From contig CAKSNY010000018.1 in the NCBI GenBank assembly GCA_934476455.1, positions 1-52,424 of the forward strand: a stretch of DNA of 52,424 nt, in the 5' to 3' direction. How positions within the stretch are numbered: the stretch's first letter is position 1; each line of letters starts with the position of its first letter. A model generated the notes under the pieces. The model did not search any database and was not told the origin of the DNA. It saw nothing but the letters and a program-made list of their open reading frames with translations. The position numbers and the translations under genes were made by a program. The DNA is from an uncultured Clostridia bacterium (GTDB taxonomy: Bacteria; Bacillota; Clostridia; UMGS1883). Positions 32,944 to 40,288 of the stretch are shown piece by piece.

Positions 32944-33652
32944 GGGCTTGAAAAAAAGCTTTCATACACTAAACGTTATAAACGGAATAGATATGACCGT
33001 AAAAGAGGGCGAGGTTGTTTGTATTATCGGCCCGTCGGGCAGCGGAAAGTCTACCTTTTTAAGATGTCTGAACAAGCTGGAAACCGCAACCGAGGGTACA
33101 ATAATTGTTGACGACTGCGACATTACTGATAAAAAAACGGACATAAATGTTGTAAGGCGCAATATAGGAATGGTTTTTCAAAGCTTTAACCTTTTTTCGC
33201 ATCTTACGGTTAAAAAAAATATTATGTTTGCTCCGACAGAGCTTAAAAAAATGACAAAGCAGGAGGCGGAGCAAAAGGCAATGCAGCTTTTAGAGCGCGT
33301 AGGGCTTAAGGAAAAGGCAGACGCGTACCCGCATCAGCTTTCGGGCGGGCAGCAGCAGCGCGTTGCGATAGCGCGCGCCCTTGCGATGAACCCCGACATA
33401 ATGCTTTTTGACGAGCCGACAAGCGCCTTAGACCCCGAAATGGTGGGAGAAGTGCTTGCCGTAATGAAGGAGCTTGCCGCCGAGGGAATGACAATGATTG
33501 TGGTAACGCACGAGATGGGCTTTGCACGGGAGGTTGCCGACCGCGTGGTATTTATTGACGACGGCGTTATTCTTGAAGAGGGTACGCCCGAGCAGATTTT
33601 TGAACACCCGCGTTCTCCGCGTACTATAGATTTTCTTAACAAGGTGCTCTGA
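32921..33652 (+). CDS. Polar amino acid ABC transporter ATP-binding protein
   Basis: A 243-residue GlnQ/ArtP-type ATPase with Walker A GPSGSGKST (about 36-44), Q-loop in GMVFQSFNLF, signature LSGGQQQRVAIARAL (about 139-153), Walker B IMLFDEPTSALDPE and switch histidine in VVTHEMGF. It powers uptake through the permease encoded just upstream. ATG 32921 lies inside the permease gene, preceded by GGAGAAG. Confidence 0.95.
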   Translation: MKNKVIVKGLKKSFHTLNVINGIDMTVKEGEVVCIIGPSGSGKSTFLRCLNKLETATEGTIIVDDCDITDKKTDINVVRRNIGMVFQSFNLFSHLTVKKNIMFAPTELKKMTKQEAEQKAMQLLERVGLKEKADAYPHQLSGGQQQRVAIARALAMNPDIMLFDEPTSALDPEMVGEVLAVMKELAAEGMTMIVVTHEMGFAREVADRVVFIDDGVILEEGTPEQIFEHPRSPRTIDFLNKVL

Positions 33653-33711
33653 GATTTAAGTACTTAATATACAGGGCATAAGCCCGAAACGAACAAAAGA
33701 GGTGCTGATAT

Positions 33712-34971
33712 TTGGAAAAGCTGAAAATTACCGGCGGCAACCCCCTGTTCGGTGAAATTGCCGTCTGCGGCGCAAAAAACGCAGCCGTGGCGATTATTCC
33801 CGCAGCATTGCTTGTAAACGGTGTATGCCGTATTGAAAATATACCGGATATAAAAGACGTGCGCCGCATTGTTGAAATGCTGGTACAGCTCGGCGCAAAG
33901 GTTACTTATATTGACGATACTACCATACTTGTCGATTCGACAAAGCTTAAAACACATATAGCCCCCAGGGAGCTTGCAGGGAAAATGCGTGCCAGCTACT
34001 ACCTTTTGGGCGCTCTTTTGGGAAGAATGAAAAAGGCGGAGGTTGCACTGCCCGGCGGCTGCAATTTCGGTGTGCGCCCTATTGATTTGCACGAAAAGGG
34101 CTTTGTTTCGATGGGTGCAGATTTTTGCGTGGAGGACGGCATTGCAAAGGTAAGTGCCGATAATCTTCACGGCGGAAATGTGTATCTTGACACGGTAAGC
34201 GTGGGCGCAACGATAAATATTATGCTTGCCGCGGTTTTGGCAAACGGAAAAACCGTTATAGAAAACGCCGCGCGTGAGCCGCATATTGTCGATGTTGCAA
34301 ACTTTCTTAACGCTATGGGCGCAAAGGTGCGCGGCGCAGGTACCGACACTATCCGTATAACCGGGGTGGAGGAGATGCGCGGCGGCTCTTACAGTATTAT
34401 TCCCGACCAGATAGAGGCGGGTACATTTATGCTTTTGGCGGCAGCCGCCGGGGGAGAGGTGCTTGTAAGAAACATAATCCCCAGGCATATGGATTGCCTT
34501 GTGTCCAAGCTTGAGGAAATGGGCGTAAAAATTACGCAGTATGACGATTCTGTAAGGGTAGAGCGCACAGGTCAGCTTCGCGGAATATCCGTGCGTACAA
34601 TGCCGTACCCCGGATTTCCTACGGATTTGCAGCCCCAGATTGTGGCTATGCTTTCTACGGTAAACGGCAAAAGCGTGGTGCTTGAAGACGTATGGGAAAG
34701 CCGTTTCCAGTATGTGGAGCAGCTTGTAAATATGGGCGCGGATATAAAGATAGAGGGTAAGCGCGCAATTATAAACGGCGGGCGTCTTTCCGGTGCAGAT
34801 GTTACGGCTACCGACCTTCGCGCGGGCGCGGCTCTTATGATTGCGGGTGCAGCGGCAGAGGGGGTAACCTGTATTGCCTCTCCGCATTATATTGACAGAG
34901 GATATTCGGACATAGAACGCCGTTTGCGCTCTGTGGGTGTGAAAATAGAACGCATATTTGAGGCGGATTAG
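33712..34971 (+). CDS. murA: UDP-N-acetylglucosamine 1-carboxyvinyltransferase
   Basis: A 419-residue MurA, first committed step of peptidoglycan synthesis: transfer of enolpyruvate from PEP to UDP-GlcNAc. The active-site loop LPGGCNFGVRPIDLH has the reactive Cys117 (the residue targeted by fosfomycin), and the N-terminal ITGGNPLFGEIAVCGAKNAAVAIIPAALL has the substrate-contacting KN pair. The start is TTG 33712, 7 bases after AGAGGTGC; no ATG fits. It leads a set of five close genes on the same strand. Confidence 0.95.
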   Translation: MEKLKITGGNPLFGEIAVCGAKNAAVAIIPAALLVNGVCRIENIPDIKDVRRIVEMLVQLGAKVTYIDDTTILVDSTKLKTHIAPRELAGKMRASYYLLGALLGRMKKAEVALPGGCNFGVRPIDLHEKGFVSMGADFCVEDGIAKVSADNLHGGNVYLDTVSVGATINIMLAAVLANGKTVIENAAREPHIVDVANFLNAMGAKVRGAGTDTIRITGVEEMRGGSYSIIPDQIEAGTFMLLAAAAGGEVLVRNIIPRHMDCLVSKLEEMGVKITQYDDSVRVERTGQLRGISVRTMPYPGFPTDLQPQIVAMLSTVNGKSVVLEDVWESRFQYVEQLVNMGADIKIEGKRAIINGGRLSGADVTATDLRAGAALMIAGAAAEGVTCIASPHYIDRGYSDIERRLRSVGVKIERIFEAD

Positions 34972-34980
34972 GAGATATAA

Positions 34981-35811
34981 ATGAACAGCAGTATAAATAT
35001 CTATTCGCTGTCCTCGGGCAGCAGCGGAAACTGCATATTGATAAAAACGCGTAACGCCGCAATTCTTATGGATTGCGGCGTTACGGGTAAAGCGGCGGAG
35101 CGTGAAATAAAAGAAGCGGGCATTTCGCCCGAGCAGCTTGACGCAATAATTGTAACGCACGAGCATATAGACCATATAAGCGGTGTGGGCGTTATGTGTC
35201 GCCGCTATAAAATACCGATATATGCAACCATCGGTACGTGGAAAGCGATGATAAGCTCTATAGGCAGGATTGACCCCGCCCTTGTTCACTACATTGCGGC
35301 AGATGTGCCGTTTAAGATTAAAGAAACGGTTGTTACGCCCTTTAAAACCTCTCACGATGCAGCAGAAAGCATAGGCGCGGTATTTTACAGCGACAGCGGG
35401 CATTGCGGCGTTGCGACGGACCTCGGCACTGTAACGCGGCATATTTTCGATTTGCTGCTTCCGTGCGCTTCGGTTATGATAGAGGCAAACCACGACGAGC
35501 AAATGCTTATCAACGGTATATATCCGCAGCCGCTTAAGGAAAGAATTTTGTCAGACACGGGGCATCTTTCAAACAGGGTGTGCGGCGCGATGTGCGCACG
35601 CCTTGCACGGGAGGGCGCTTTAAGAAATATTATACTCGGGCATTTAAGCAGCGACAATAACACGCCCGCCGCGGCGTATAACGCCGTAAAGGAAAGCCTT
35701 ACGCGGGAGGGCTTTACGGTGGGTAAGGATATACTTCTTACCGTTGCAAACAGAAATTGTATAACAAAGGCGGAATACGGCTGTGAATATAAATGTAATC
35801 AGTGTGGGTAA
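34981..35811 (+). CDS. walJ: MBL-fold metallo-hydrolase WalJ (YycJ) family
   Basis: A 276-residue metallo-beta-lactamase-fold protein: YSLSSGSSGNCILIKTRNAAILMDCGVTG, then the metal motif THEHIDHISGVG (about 59-70), and later histidines in SDTGHLSN and ILGHLSSDNN. This matches the WalJ/YycJ family, exonuclease-like proteins associated with cell-wall and DNA-replication coordination in Firmicutes. ATG 34981 follows GGAG. The last 29 bases overlap rlmH in another frame, so the cysteine-containing tail CEYKCNQCG may be a by-product of that overlap. The walJ-rlmH pairing is common in Firmicutes. Confidence 0.88.
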   Translation: MNSSINIYSLSSGSSGNCILIKTRNAAILMDCGVTGKAAEREIKEAGISPEQLDAIIVTHEHIDHISGVGVMCRRYKIPIYATIGTWKAMISSIGRIDPALVHYIAADVPFKIKETVVTPFKTSHDAAESIGAVFYSDSGHCGVATDLGTVTRHIFDLLLPCASVMIEANHDEQMLINGIYPQPLKERILSDTGHLSNRVCGAMCARLAREGALRNIILGHLSSDNNTPAAAYNAVKESLTREGFTVGKDILLTVANRNCITKAEYGCEYKCNQCG

Positions 35812-36259
35812 GGTTAAAGAGGATTATTACGTTCGGGCAATGGCAGAATATGAAAAGCGTATGGGGCGTTTTTGCAGCTTCAGGGCGGTATGTCTGCCGG
35901 ATAAGGCTATACCGGACAAAGCCTCGGAGGCGCAGTGCGAAGAAATAAAAAATGCAGAGGGCGCCGCCATACTGAAAAATATAGGAAAAAGCGATTTTGT
36001 AATCGCTATGTGTGTAGAGGGCAAGCTTTTATCAAGCGAGCAGCTCGCAGACAGCCTTAAAAATATAATGATGCGCCATTCCACGGTGGATTTTGTAATC
36101 GGAGGTTCATTAGGGCTTTGCGAAAGCGTTAAAATGCGGGCGGATATGCGTCTTTCAATTTCTCCGATGACGCTGCCGCACAGGCTTGCGCGCCTTGTAA
36201 CGGAGGAGCAGATTTACCGCGCCTTTAAAATAAATGCAAATGAAGCATATCATAAGTAG
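35783..36259 (+). CDS. rlmH: 23S rRNA (pseudouridine(1915)-N(3))-methyltransferase
   Basis: A 158-residue SPOUT methyltransferase: INVISVGKVKEDYYVRAMAEYEKRM at the N-terminus and VDFVIGGSLGLCESVKMRADMRLSISPMTLPHRLARLVTEEQIYRAFKINANEAYHK at the end, the trefoil-knot SAM site and conserved YHK tail of RlmH. It methylates pseudouridine 1915 in helix 69 of 23S rRNA on the 70S ribosome. GTG 35783 lies 29 bases before the walJ stop, with AAAGGCGG upstream. Confidence 0.95.
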   Translation: MNINVISVGKVKEDYYVRAMAEYEKRMGRFCSFRAVCLPDKAIPDKASEAQCEEIKNAEGAAILKNIGKSDFVIAMCVEGKLLSSEQLADSLKNIMMRHSTVDFVIGGSLGLCESVKMRADMRLSISPMTLPHRLARLVTEEQIYRAFKINANEAYHK

Positions 36260-36268
36260 GTGCTTTTG

Positions 36269-36583
36269 ATGTACTACATATACATACTTCGCTGTAAGGA
36301 TAATTCGCTTTACACGGGCATTACAACAGAGCCGGAGCGCAGACTGAGGGAGCATATAACAAAAAAGCGCGGCGCGCGCTATACAGGCGCGCACGGCGCA
36401 GTATTTTTCGAGGCTTTGTGGCAGGCGGAAAGCCGCAGCGCAGCGCTGTGCGGCGAGGCGGCAATCAAAAAGATGAAAAAAGAAAAAAAGGAAGAACTTA
36501 TACAAAATCCGTTCCTTTTTACGGAAATAATGAAAAATAAAGGCTTAATTGTCAAAGGTGAGGATAATGTCAAAGAAAAATAA
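36269..36583 (+). CDS. GIY-YIG nuclease family protein
   Basis: A 104-residue single-domain protein: YYIYILRCKDNSLYTGITTEPERRLREHITKKRGARYTGAHG. It has the YI-YxG pair, catalytic-type arginine in PERRLREH, and the E in FFEALWQAESRSAAL. Stand-alone members of this type (YhbQ-like) are widespread and poorly characterised; a DNA-repair nuclease role is assumed from the fold. ATG 36269 sits 6 bases after TAGGTG; an in-frame GTG at 36260 belongs to that site. Its end overlaps the next start by 17 bases. Confidence 0.88.
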   Translation: MYYIYILRCKDNSLYTGITTEPERRLREHITKKRGARYTGAHGAVFFEALWQAESRSAALCGEAAIKKMKKEKKEELIQNPFLFTEIMKNKGLIVKGEDNVKEK

Positions 36584-37409
36584 AGCAATTATAATGATGA
36601 TAATATGCAGCGCAATGTGGAGCATTGCGGGCATTGTAATAAAGCAGATAAGCTGCAACCCTATGGTTATAGCGGGCTTTCGCAGCCTTATAGCGGCAAT
36701 AACGGTGGCTGTTTTTATGAAGGCAACGGGGCAGAAATGGCGCTTTTCGCCGTCTGTTTTGTTAAGTGCAGCCTTTTTGTGCGCAACATTTTTTGCATTT
36801 GTCGGTGCAAACAAGCTTACAACCGCCGCAAACGCTATAGTGCTGCAATTTACCTCACCTGTATTTATACTTATAGTTTCGGGGTTGTTTTTTAAACAGC
36901 GCGTTTTAAAATGTGATGTGTACGCCGTGGCGCTTACGCTTTTCGGAATTGCGCTTTTCTTTTTCGACGGGTTGGACGCGGGCAACACGCTCGGAAACGC
37001 GGTAGGCGTATTGTCGGGCTTTTTTATGGGGATGATGTTTGTCACCTGCGGCGGCTGCCCCGATGAAGAACGTATGAGCGGGATTTTGCTCGGGCATATT
37101 TTTACGGCTGCAATAGGTATTTCTTTTTTCCCGTTTACGCAAAATGCCCTTACAGCGCAGTCGGTCTTTTGGCTTTTGGTTTTGGGCATTGTTCAGCTTG
37201 GTATACCGTATATACTGGTCGGGCTTTCGCTCGGGGCGTGTCCGCCGCTTGCGTGCTGCCTTATAAGCGTTATAGAGCCGCTGCTTAATCCTGTTTGGGT
37301 GTTTATCTTTGACGGGGAAAGACCCGGGGTATTGGCGCTTATCGGCGCGGTGATAATCATAGTTACAATTACATACTGGTGTATATATAAAGAAAAGCAT
37401 TACGCATAA
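36567..37409 (+). CDS. EamA family (DMT) transporter
   Basis: A 280-residue membrane protein with ten predicted helices in two EamA repeats. The first begins KAIIMMIICSAMWSIAGIVIKQISCNPMVIAGFRSLIAAITVAVF and has FVGANKLTTAANAIVLQFTSPVFI; the second has ACCLISVIEPLLNPVWVFIFDGERPG. Such proteins export or import metabolites and amino acids; the substrate is unknown. ATG 36567 follows AAAGGTGAGG inside the GIY-YIG gene. The stop codon touches the fold-back element at 37407. Confidence 0.88.
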   Translation: MSKKNKAIIMMIICSAMWSIAGIVIKQISCNPMVIAGFRSLIAAITVAVFMKATGQKWRFSPSVLLSAAFLCATFFAFVGANKLTTAANAIVLQFTSPVFILIVSGLFFKQRVLKCDVYAVALTLFGIALFFFDGLDAGNTLGNAVGVLSGFFMGMMFVTCGGCPDEERMSGILLGHIFTAAIGISFFPFTQNALTAQSVFWLLVLGIVQLGIPYILVGLSLGACPPLACCLISVIEPLLNPVWVFIFDGERPGVLALIGAVIIIVTITYWCIYKEKHYA

Positions 37410-37728
37410 AAACAAAGGGAGCTGTTTATTTAGTCACAACCCGGTAAGGAAGTATTGCCCTGATAAACATCCTTTTTGCGAATTTCTGTGTTAAAAAAGG
37501 CTCGAAATCCGACAGGATTACTCGCTTTTTTGCCTTGAAATTCATCAAAAATTATTGTTTACAGGGTGCAAAGCAGTTTTGAATGTCGGAGTTTAAGATT
37601 TAGGCAAAAAAAGGCACCGTAACTTATGTATACGGTGTCTTTTTTACGAAGTGTAAACTTAAAATGCGGCTTCAAAACCAATGCTTCCTTATCGGGTTGT
37701 GGCTTTTTTAACAGCCCCTTTGTTTTTA
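37407..37728. repeat. Fold-back element with long terminal inverted repeats between convergent genes
   Basis: The roughly 48 bases from 37407 (TAAAAACAAAGGG, then GCTGTT, CACAACCCGGTAAGGAAG) recur inverted at 37680-37728 with only a few mismatches and one or two small gaps. Ends are TA, and they coincide with the stop codons of both flanking genes. Inside are a hairpin at about 37491-37536 (AAAAAAGGC...GCTTTTTTGCC) and one at 37606-37645 (CACCGTA/TACGGTG flanked by A and T runs). No ORF with a ribosome binding site is inside. It could be a MITE-like element or one very large RNA hairpin acting as bidirectional terminator. Confidence 0.6.
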
Positions 37729-38175
37729 CAGAGAATCAATATAACCTGCCAATATTTCCGCTGCGCTTACCACAAAGCCCAGACACGGGCGCTCTTTATA
37801 AAATGCGGCAGAGCGCGGCGTAGGATTTGGCGTTATATCGTTTTTCTTAAGGCACAAAAGCTCACGGCATATAATGGTGGAATATTCAGCCTTAAATTGC
37901 GCCGAAACCTCCTGAATATGCGCGTACAGCTCTTTTTTTGCGTCGTCGTCGCGGGCGTCGGTATATCCGTACAGCTCGCTTAACACAAGCGCCGCCGCAC
38001 TTACCGCACCGCACACCTCGCGCATCCTTCCTATACCTCCGCCAAGCCCGGAAACGCGCCTCAGTGCGTCCTCCTCGGAAATGTTCATCCTGTCCGCAAA
38101 GGCGGCATAAACCGCCTGCGCACAGTTATATCCGCTGCGAAAATAAAAAGCCGCTTTATCACCGTAGATACTCAT
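37726..38175 (-). CDS. C_GCAxxG_C_C family protein
   Basis: A 149-residue protein with the cysteine pattern of this family: GYNCAQAV near residue 20, LGGGIGRMREVCGAVSAAALVLSELYG (the C-GCA..G core, about 43-69), a cysteine pair in ICRELLC, and RPCLGFV near the end. Members are thought to bind a metal or act in redox reactions; no function is established. ATG 38175 lies two bases after the gdhA stop with no clear ribosome binding site, so it probably depends on translation of gdhA. Its stop lies at the tip of the fold-back element. Confidence 0.85.
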   Translation of the reverse strand: MSIYGDKAAFYFRSGYNCAQAVYAAFADRMNISEEDALRRVSGLGGGIGRMREVCGAVSAAALVLSELYGYTDARDDDAKKELYAHIQEVSAQFKAEYSTIICRELLCLKKNDITPNPTPRSAAFYKERPCLGFVVSAAEILAGYIDSL

Positions 38176-38177
38176 AC

Positions 38178-39515
38178 TCAGCAAACGCCGTATGCAAGCA
38201 TTGAATCAGCAACCTTTTTAAAGCCGGCAATGTTCGCACCGGCAACAAGGTTACCCTCCATACCGTATTCCTTTGCAGCTTCGCTTGCATTCTTATAGAT
38301 ATTTTTCATAATGTTGTGAAGCTTCTCATCAACCTCTTCAAACGTCCAGCTGTAACGCATAGAGTTTTGGCTCATCTCAAGCGCACTTGTTGCAACGCCG
38401 CCTGCGTTTGCTGCCTTTGCCGGTCCGAAAAGAATACCGTTTTCCAAAAATACGTTTATAGCTTCGGGTGTAGAAGGCATATTTGCACCCTCTGCAACTG
38501 CGAAGCAGCCGCCGGCTACAAGCTTCTTTGCACTTTCTTCATTTATTTCGTTTTGTGTTGCGCACGGAAGGGCAATATCACACTTAACCTCCCAGATGCA
38601 GCCGTTTTCAACATACTTTGCATTGGGGCGGTAGGAAATATACTCCTTAATTCTTCCGCGCTTAACCTCTTTAATTTCTTTTACGGCTGCAAGGTCTATT
38701 CCCTCGCTGTCATATACATAACCGTTGGAATCGGAAAGCGCAACAACCTTGCCGCCGAGCTGCGTTGCCTTTTCCGTAGCATAGATTGCAACATTGCCCG
38801 AGCCGGATATAACAACCGTCTTACCCTCAAAGCTTTTGTTTGCGCCGCGCAGCATTTCATCCGTGAAGTAGCACAAGCCGTAACCTGTTGCTTCCTTACG
38901 CGCAAGCGAGCCGCCGTAGGCAAGCCCCTTACCTGTCAGAACGCCGGTAAACTCGTTCCTGATGCGCTTGTACTGACCGAACATATAACCGATTTCCCTT
39001 GCGCCTACGCCGATGTCGCCGGCGGGAACGTCAAGGTCTGCACCGATATGGCGCGAAAGCTCTGTCATAAAGCTTTGGCAAAAACGCATTACCTCTCCGT
39101 CGCTCTTGCCCTTGGGGTCAAAGTCGCTGCCGCCCTTGCCGCCGCCTATCGGAAGACCCGTAAGCGAGTTTTTGAAAATCTGCTCAAAGCCCAAAAACTT
39201 AATAATTCCCTCGTAAACGGACGGGTGGAAACGAAGACCGCCCTTGTAAGGACCTATGGCGCTGTTAAACTGAACACGGAAGCCGCGGTTTACCTGGACG
39301 TTACCGTTGTCGTCAACCCACGGCACACGGAACTTTATAATACGCTCCGGCTCAACAAGCATTTCTATTACGCCGCTCTTTACATACTCGGGGTGCTTTT
39401 CGATTACAGGCTCAAGAGATTCCAAAACCTCCATAACAGCCTGGTGAAATTCCGGCTCGCCGGCATTTCTTTTTTCAACCCTTGCCAAAAGCTCTTTAAG
39501 ATACTGATTTTTCAC
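38178..39515 (-). CDS. gdhA: NADP-type glutamate dehydrogenase
   Basis: A 445-residue hexameric-type glutamate dehydrogenase, which makes glutamate from ammonia and 2-oxoglutarate. Key parts are GPYKGGLRFHPSV, the catalytic-lysine motif LPIGGGKGGSDFDPKGKSD, DVPAGDIGVGAREIGYMFGQYK, the nucleotide-binding VVISGSGNVAIYATEKA, and GPAKAANAGGVATSALEMSQNS. The frame is open to 39533 but GTG 39515 lies 7 bases after TGGGAGG, so I start there. A consensus promoter is at 39571-39600. The downstream C_GCAxxG_C_C gene is in the same transcript. Confidence 0.95.
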   Translation of the reverse strand: MKNQYLKELLARVEKRNAGEPEFHQAVMEVLESLEPVIEKHPEYVKSGVIEMLVEPERIIKFRVPWVDDNGNVQVNRGFRVQFNSAIGPYKGGLRFHPSVYEGIIKFLGFEQIFKNSLTGLPIGGGKGGSDFDPKGKSDGEVMRFCQSFMTELSRHIGADLDVPAGDIGVGAREIGYMFGQYKRIRNEFTGVLTGKGLAYGGSLARKEATGYGLCYFTDEMLRGANKSFEGKTVVISGSGNVAIYATEKATQLGGKVVALSDSNGYVYDSEGIDLAAVKEIKEVKRGRIKEYISYRPNAKYVENGCIWEVKCDIALPCATQNEINEESAKKLVAGGCFAVAEGANMPSTPEAINVFLENGILFGPAKAANAGGVATSALEMSQNSMRYSWTFEEVDEKLHNIMKNIYKNASEAAKEYGMEGNLVAGANIAGFKKVADSMLAYGVC

Positions 39516-39570
39516 TGTATATACCTCCCACAAAAGAATAACAAAATAAGTAAATTATTTCATAAGAAAT

Positions 39571-39600
39571 ATTATAGCACGCCTGTAAAAAACGTGTCAA
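39571..39600 (-). promoter_or_regulatory. Promoter of gdhA
   Basis: Minus-strand TTGACA (39600-39595), 18 bases, TATAAT (39576-39571), about 56 bases before the GTG start. Confidence 0.75.
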
Positions 39601-39657
39601 TATTTTTTTGCGTAATGAAGATATAAAGTAAAAACTAAGTATAAAAAGCTTATTTTT

Positions 39658-39729
39658 CAGTCCTCGTCATCGCACGGTGTGTCGCTTGAAGAATCCAAGC
39701 TTCCGTCTTCCGGAGTCAAAAGGGACGGG
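39658..39729 (-). pseudogene. Possible C-terminal remnant of a lost gene
   Basis: A short minus-strand frame of about 22 codons ends at 39658 with an acidic, serine-rich tail (EDGSLDSSSDTPCDDED) that looks like real protein ending. Upstream it runs straight into the 16-base tandem repeat and a stop codon. No start or domain is left, so the origin is unknown; chance is possible. Confidence 0.25.
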
Positions 39730-39743
39730 AGTCAAAAGGGACG
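39712..39743. repeat. Tandem 16-bp repeat, REP-like
   Basis: GGAGTCAAAAGGGACG occurs twice head to tail (39712-39727 and 39728-39743), followed by GTTCCCT. The sequence resembles the GGAGTCAAAAGGGAC-type repeats near REP-associated tyrosine transposases (recalled similarity, not searched). No transposase gene is present. Confidence 0.6.
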
Positions 39744-39790
39744 TTCCCTATTTGTCACGTTTTGGGGAAATAGCGAAACCGGAACAAGTA

Positions 39791-39825
39791 AAAATCGACA
39801 AGCACGGTCAATGCTTGTCGATTTT
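39791..39825. terminator. Terminator-like hairpin
   Basis: Perfect 14-base arms AAAATCGACAAGCA / TGCTTGTCGATTTT around a 7-base loop, with T-runs on both strands. It is orphaned, with no intact gene leading in from either side. Confidence 0.6.
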
Positions 39826-39887
39826 TTGGCTTTCACGTTCATTATAGATGAAAGCTGTTTCTGTTTGCAAAACATATGAAAAAATTA

Positions 39888-39912
39888 CAAACTCGCTTTT
39901 GCGAGTTTGTAC
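39888..39912 (-). terminator. Terminator after the degenerate tRNA-like sequence
   Basis: ACAAACTCGC / GCGAGTTTGT, ten perfect pairs with a four-base loop; on the minus strand a run of T follows. It closes the tRNA-like remnant on its right. Confidence 0.65.
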
Positions 39913-39914
39913 CT

Positions 39915-39990
39915 CTTGGACTCGAACCAACGACCTGTCAGAAATATAGGCGTTCTGCTGCGCTGCCGCTCACATTACGCCTTATTTCTT
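39915..39990 (-). pseudogene. Degenerate tRNA-like sequence
   Basis: On the minus strand, TCGTTGGTTCGAGTCCAA (39933-39916) is a complete T-arm identical over 19 bases to that of the intact tRNA-Asn. Upstream are CAGAA/TTCTG pairs that could be an anticodon stem and a GCGGCAGCGC D-arm-like segment, but the loop length is wrong and no acceptor pairing exists. The stretch 39991-40090 beyond it is GC-rich and holds a GTTAACnCCGC/GCGGctGTTA hairpin near 40044-40068 that resembles the tRNA-Asn anticodon arm. I read it as decayed tRNA genes. Confidence 0.4.
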
Positions 39991-40095
39991 CCGAGCGCGC
40001 ACTTGCTTGCTCTGCCGCCGGCAGCGCTCGTGCTTGCTCCAGTTAACGCCGCTACGCGGCTGTTACCCACCGTTGTCGTTTAGCGGAGAACAAAA

Positions 40096-40120
40096 AAGGA
40101 ACACTCTTCCGAATGTCCCT
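40096..40120 (-). terminator. tRNA-Asn terminator
   Basis: On the minus strand GGGACATTC and GAGTGTTCC pair (two G-U) around GGAA, then TTTTTTG, directly after the tRNA-Asn 3' end. Confidence 0.65.
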
Positions 40121-40123
40121 GCG

Positions 40124-40199
40124 TGGCTCCCCCAGTTGGACTCGAACCAACGACAACGCGGTTAACAGCCGCGTGCTCTACCGACTGAGCTATGGAGGA
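40124..40199 (-). tRNA. tRNA-Asn (anticodon GTT)
   Basis: Read from 40199: acceptor TCCTCCA with TGGGGGA (one G-U), D-arm AGCTCAGTCGGTAGAGC, anticodon arm CGCGG-CTGTTAA-CCGCG giving GTT, T-arm TTGG-TTCGAGT-CCAA, discriminator G and encoded CCA. Confidence 0.95.
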
Positions 40200-40242
40200 A
40201 TATTAAATCAAATACATCTGTAAAACATATTCAACAATCTGT

Positions 40243-40271
40243 ATTATAATTCAATAAAAGTAAAAAATCAA
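40243..40271 (-). promoter_or_regulatory. Promoter of tRNA-Asn
   Basis: Minus-strand TTGATT (40271-40266), 17 bases, TATAAT (40248-40243). Confidence 0.6.
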
Positions 40272-40288
40272 TAGTTTTTTTAAAAAAT

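Noticed and set aside
33664..35502. 612-codon open frame on the minus strand
   Set aside because: It lies opposite murA and walJ, which have clear family motifs, ribosome binding sites and order. Its translation is Cys/His/Arg/Tyr-rich with no recognisable domain; it is a shadow of codon bias.
38316..39626. 436-codon open frame on the plus strand
   Set aside because: Exact antisense of gdhA, which is unmistakable on the minus strand; no ribosome binding site or domain.
39679..39879. 66-codon frame over the REP-like repeat
   Set aside because: It crosses the tandem repeat and a terminator hairpin, has no ribosome binding site and no recognisable domain.
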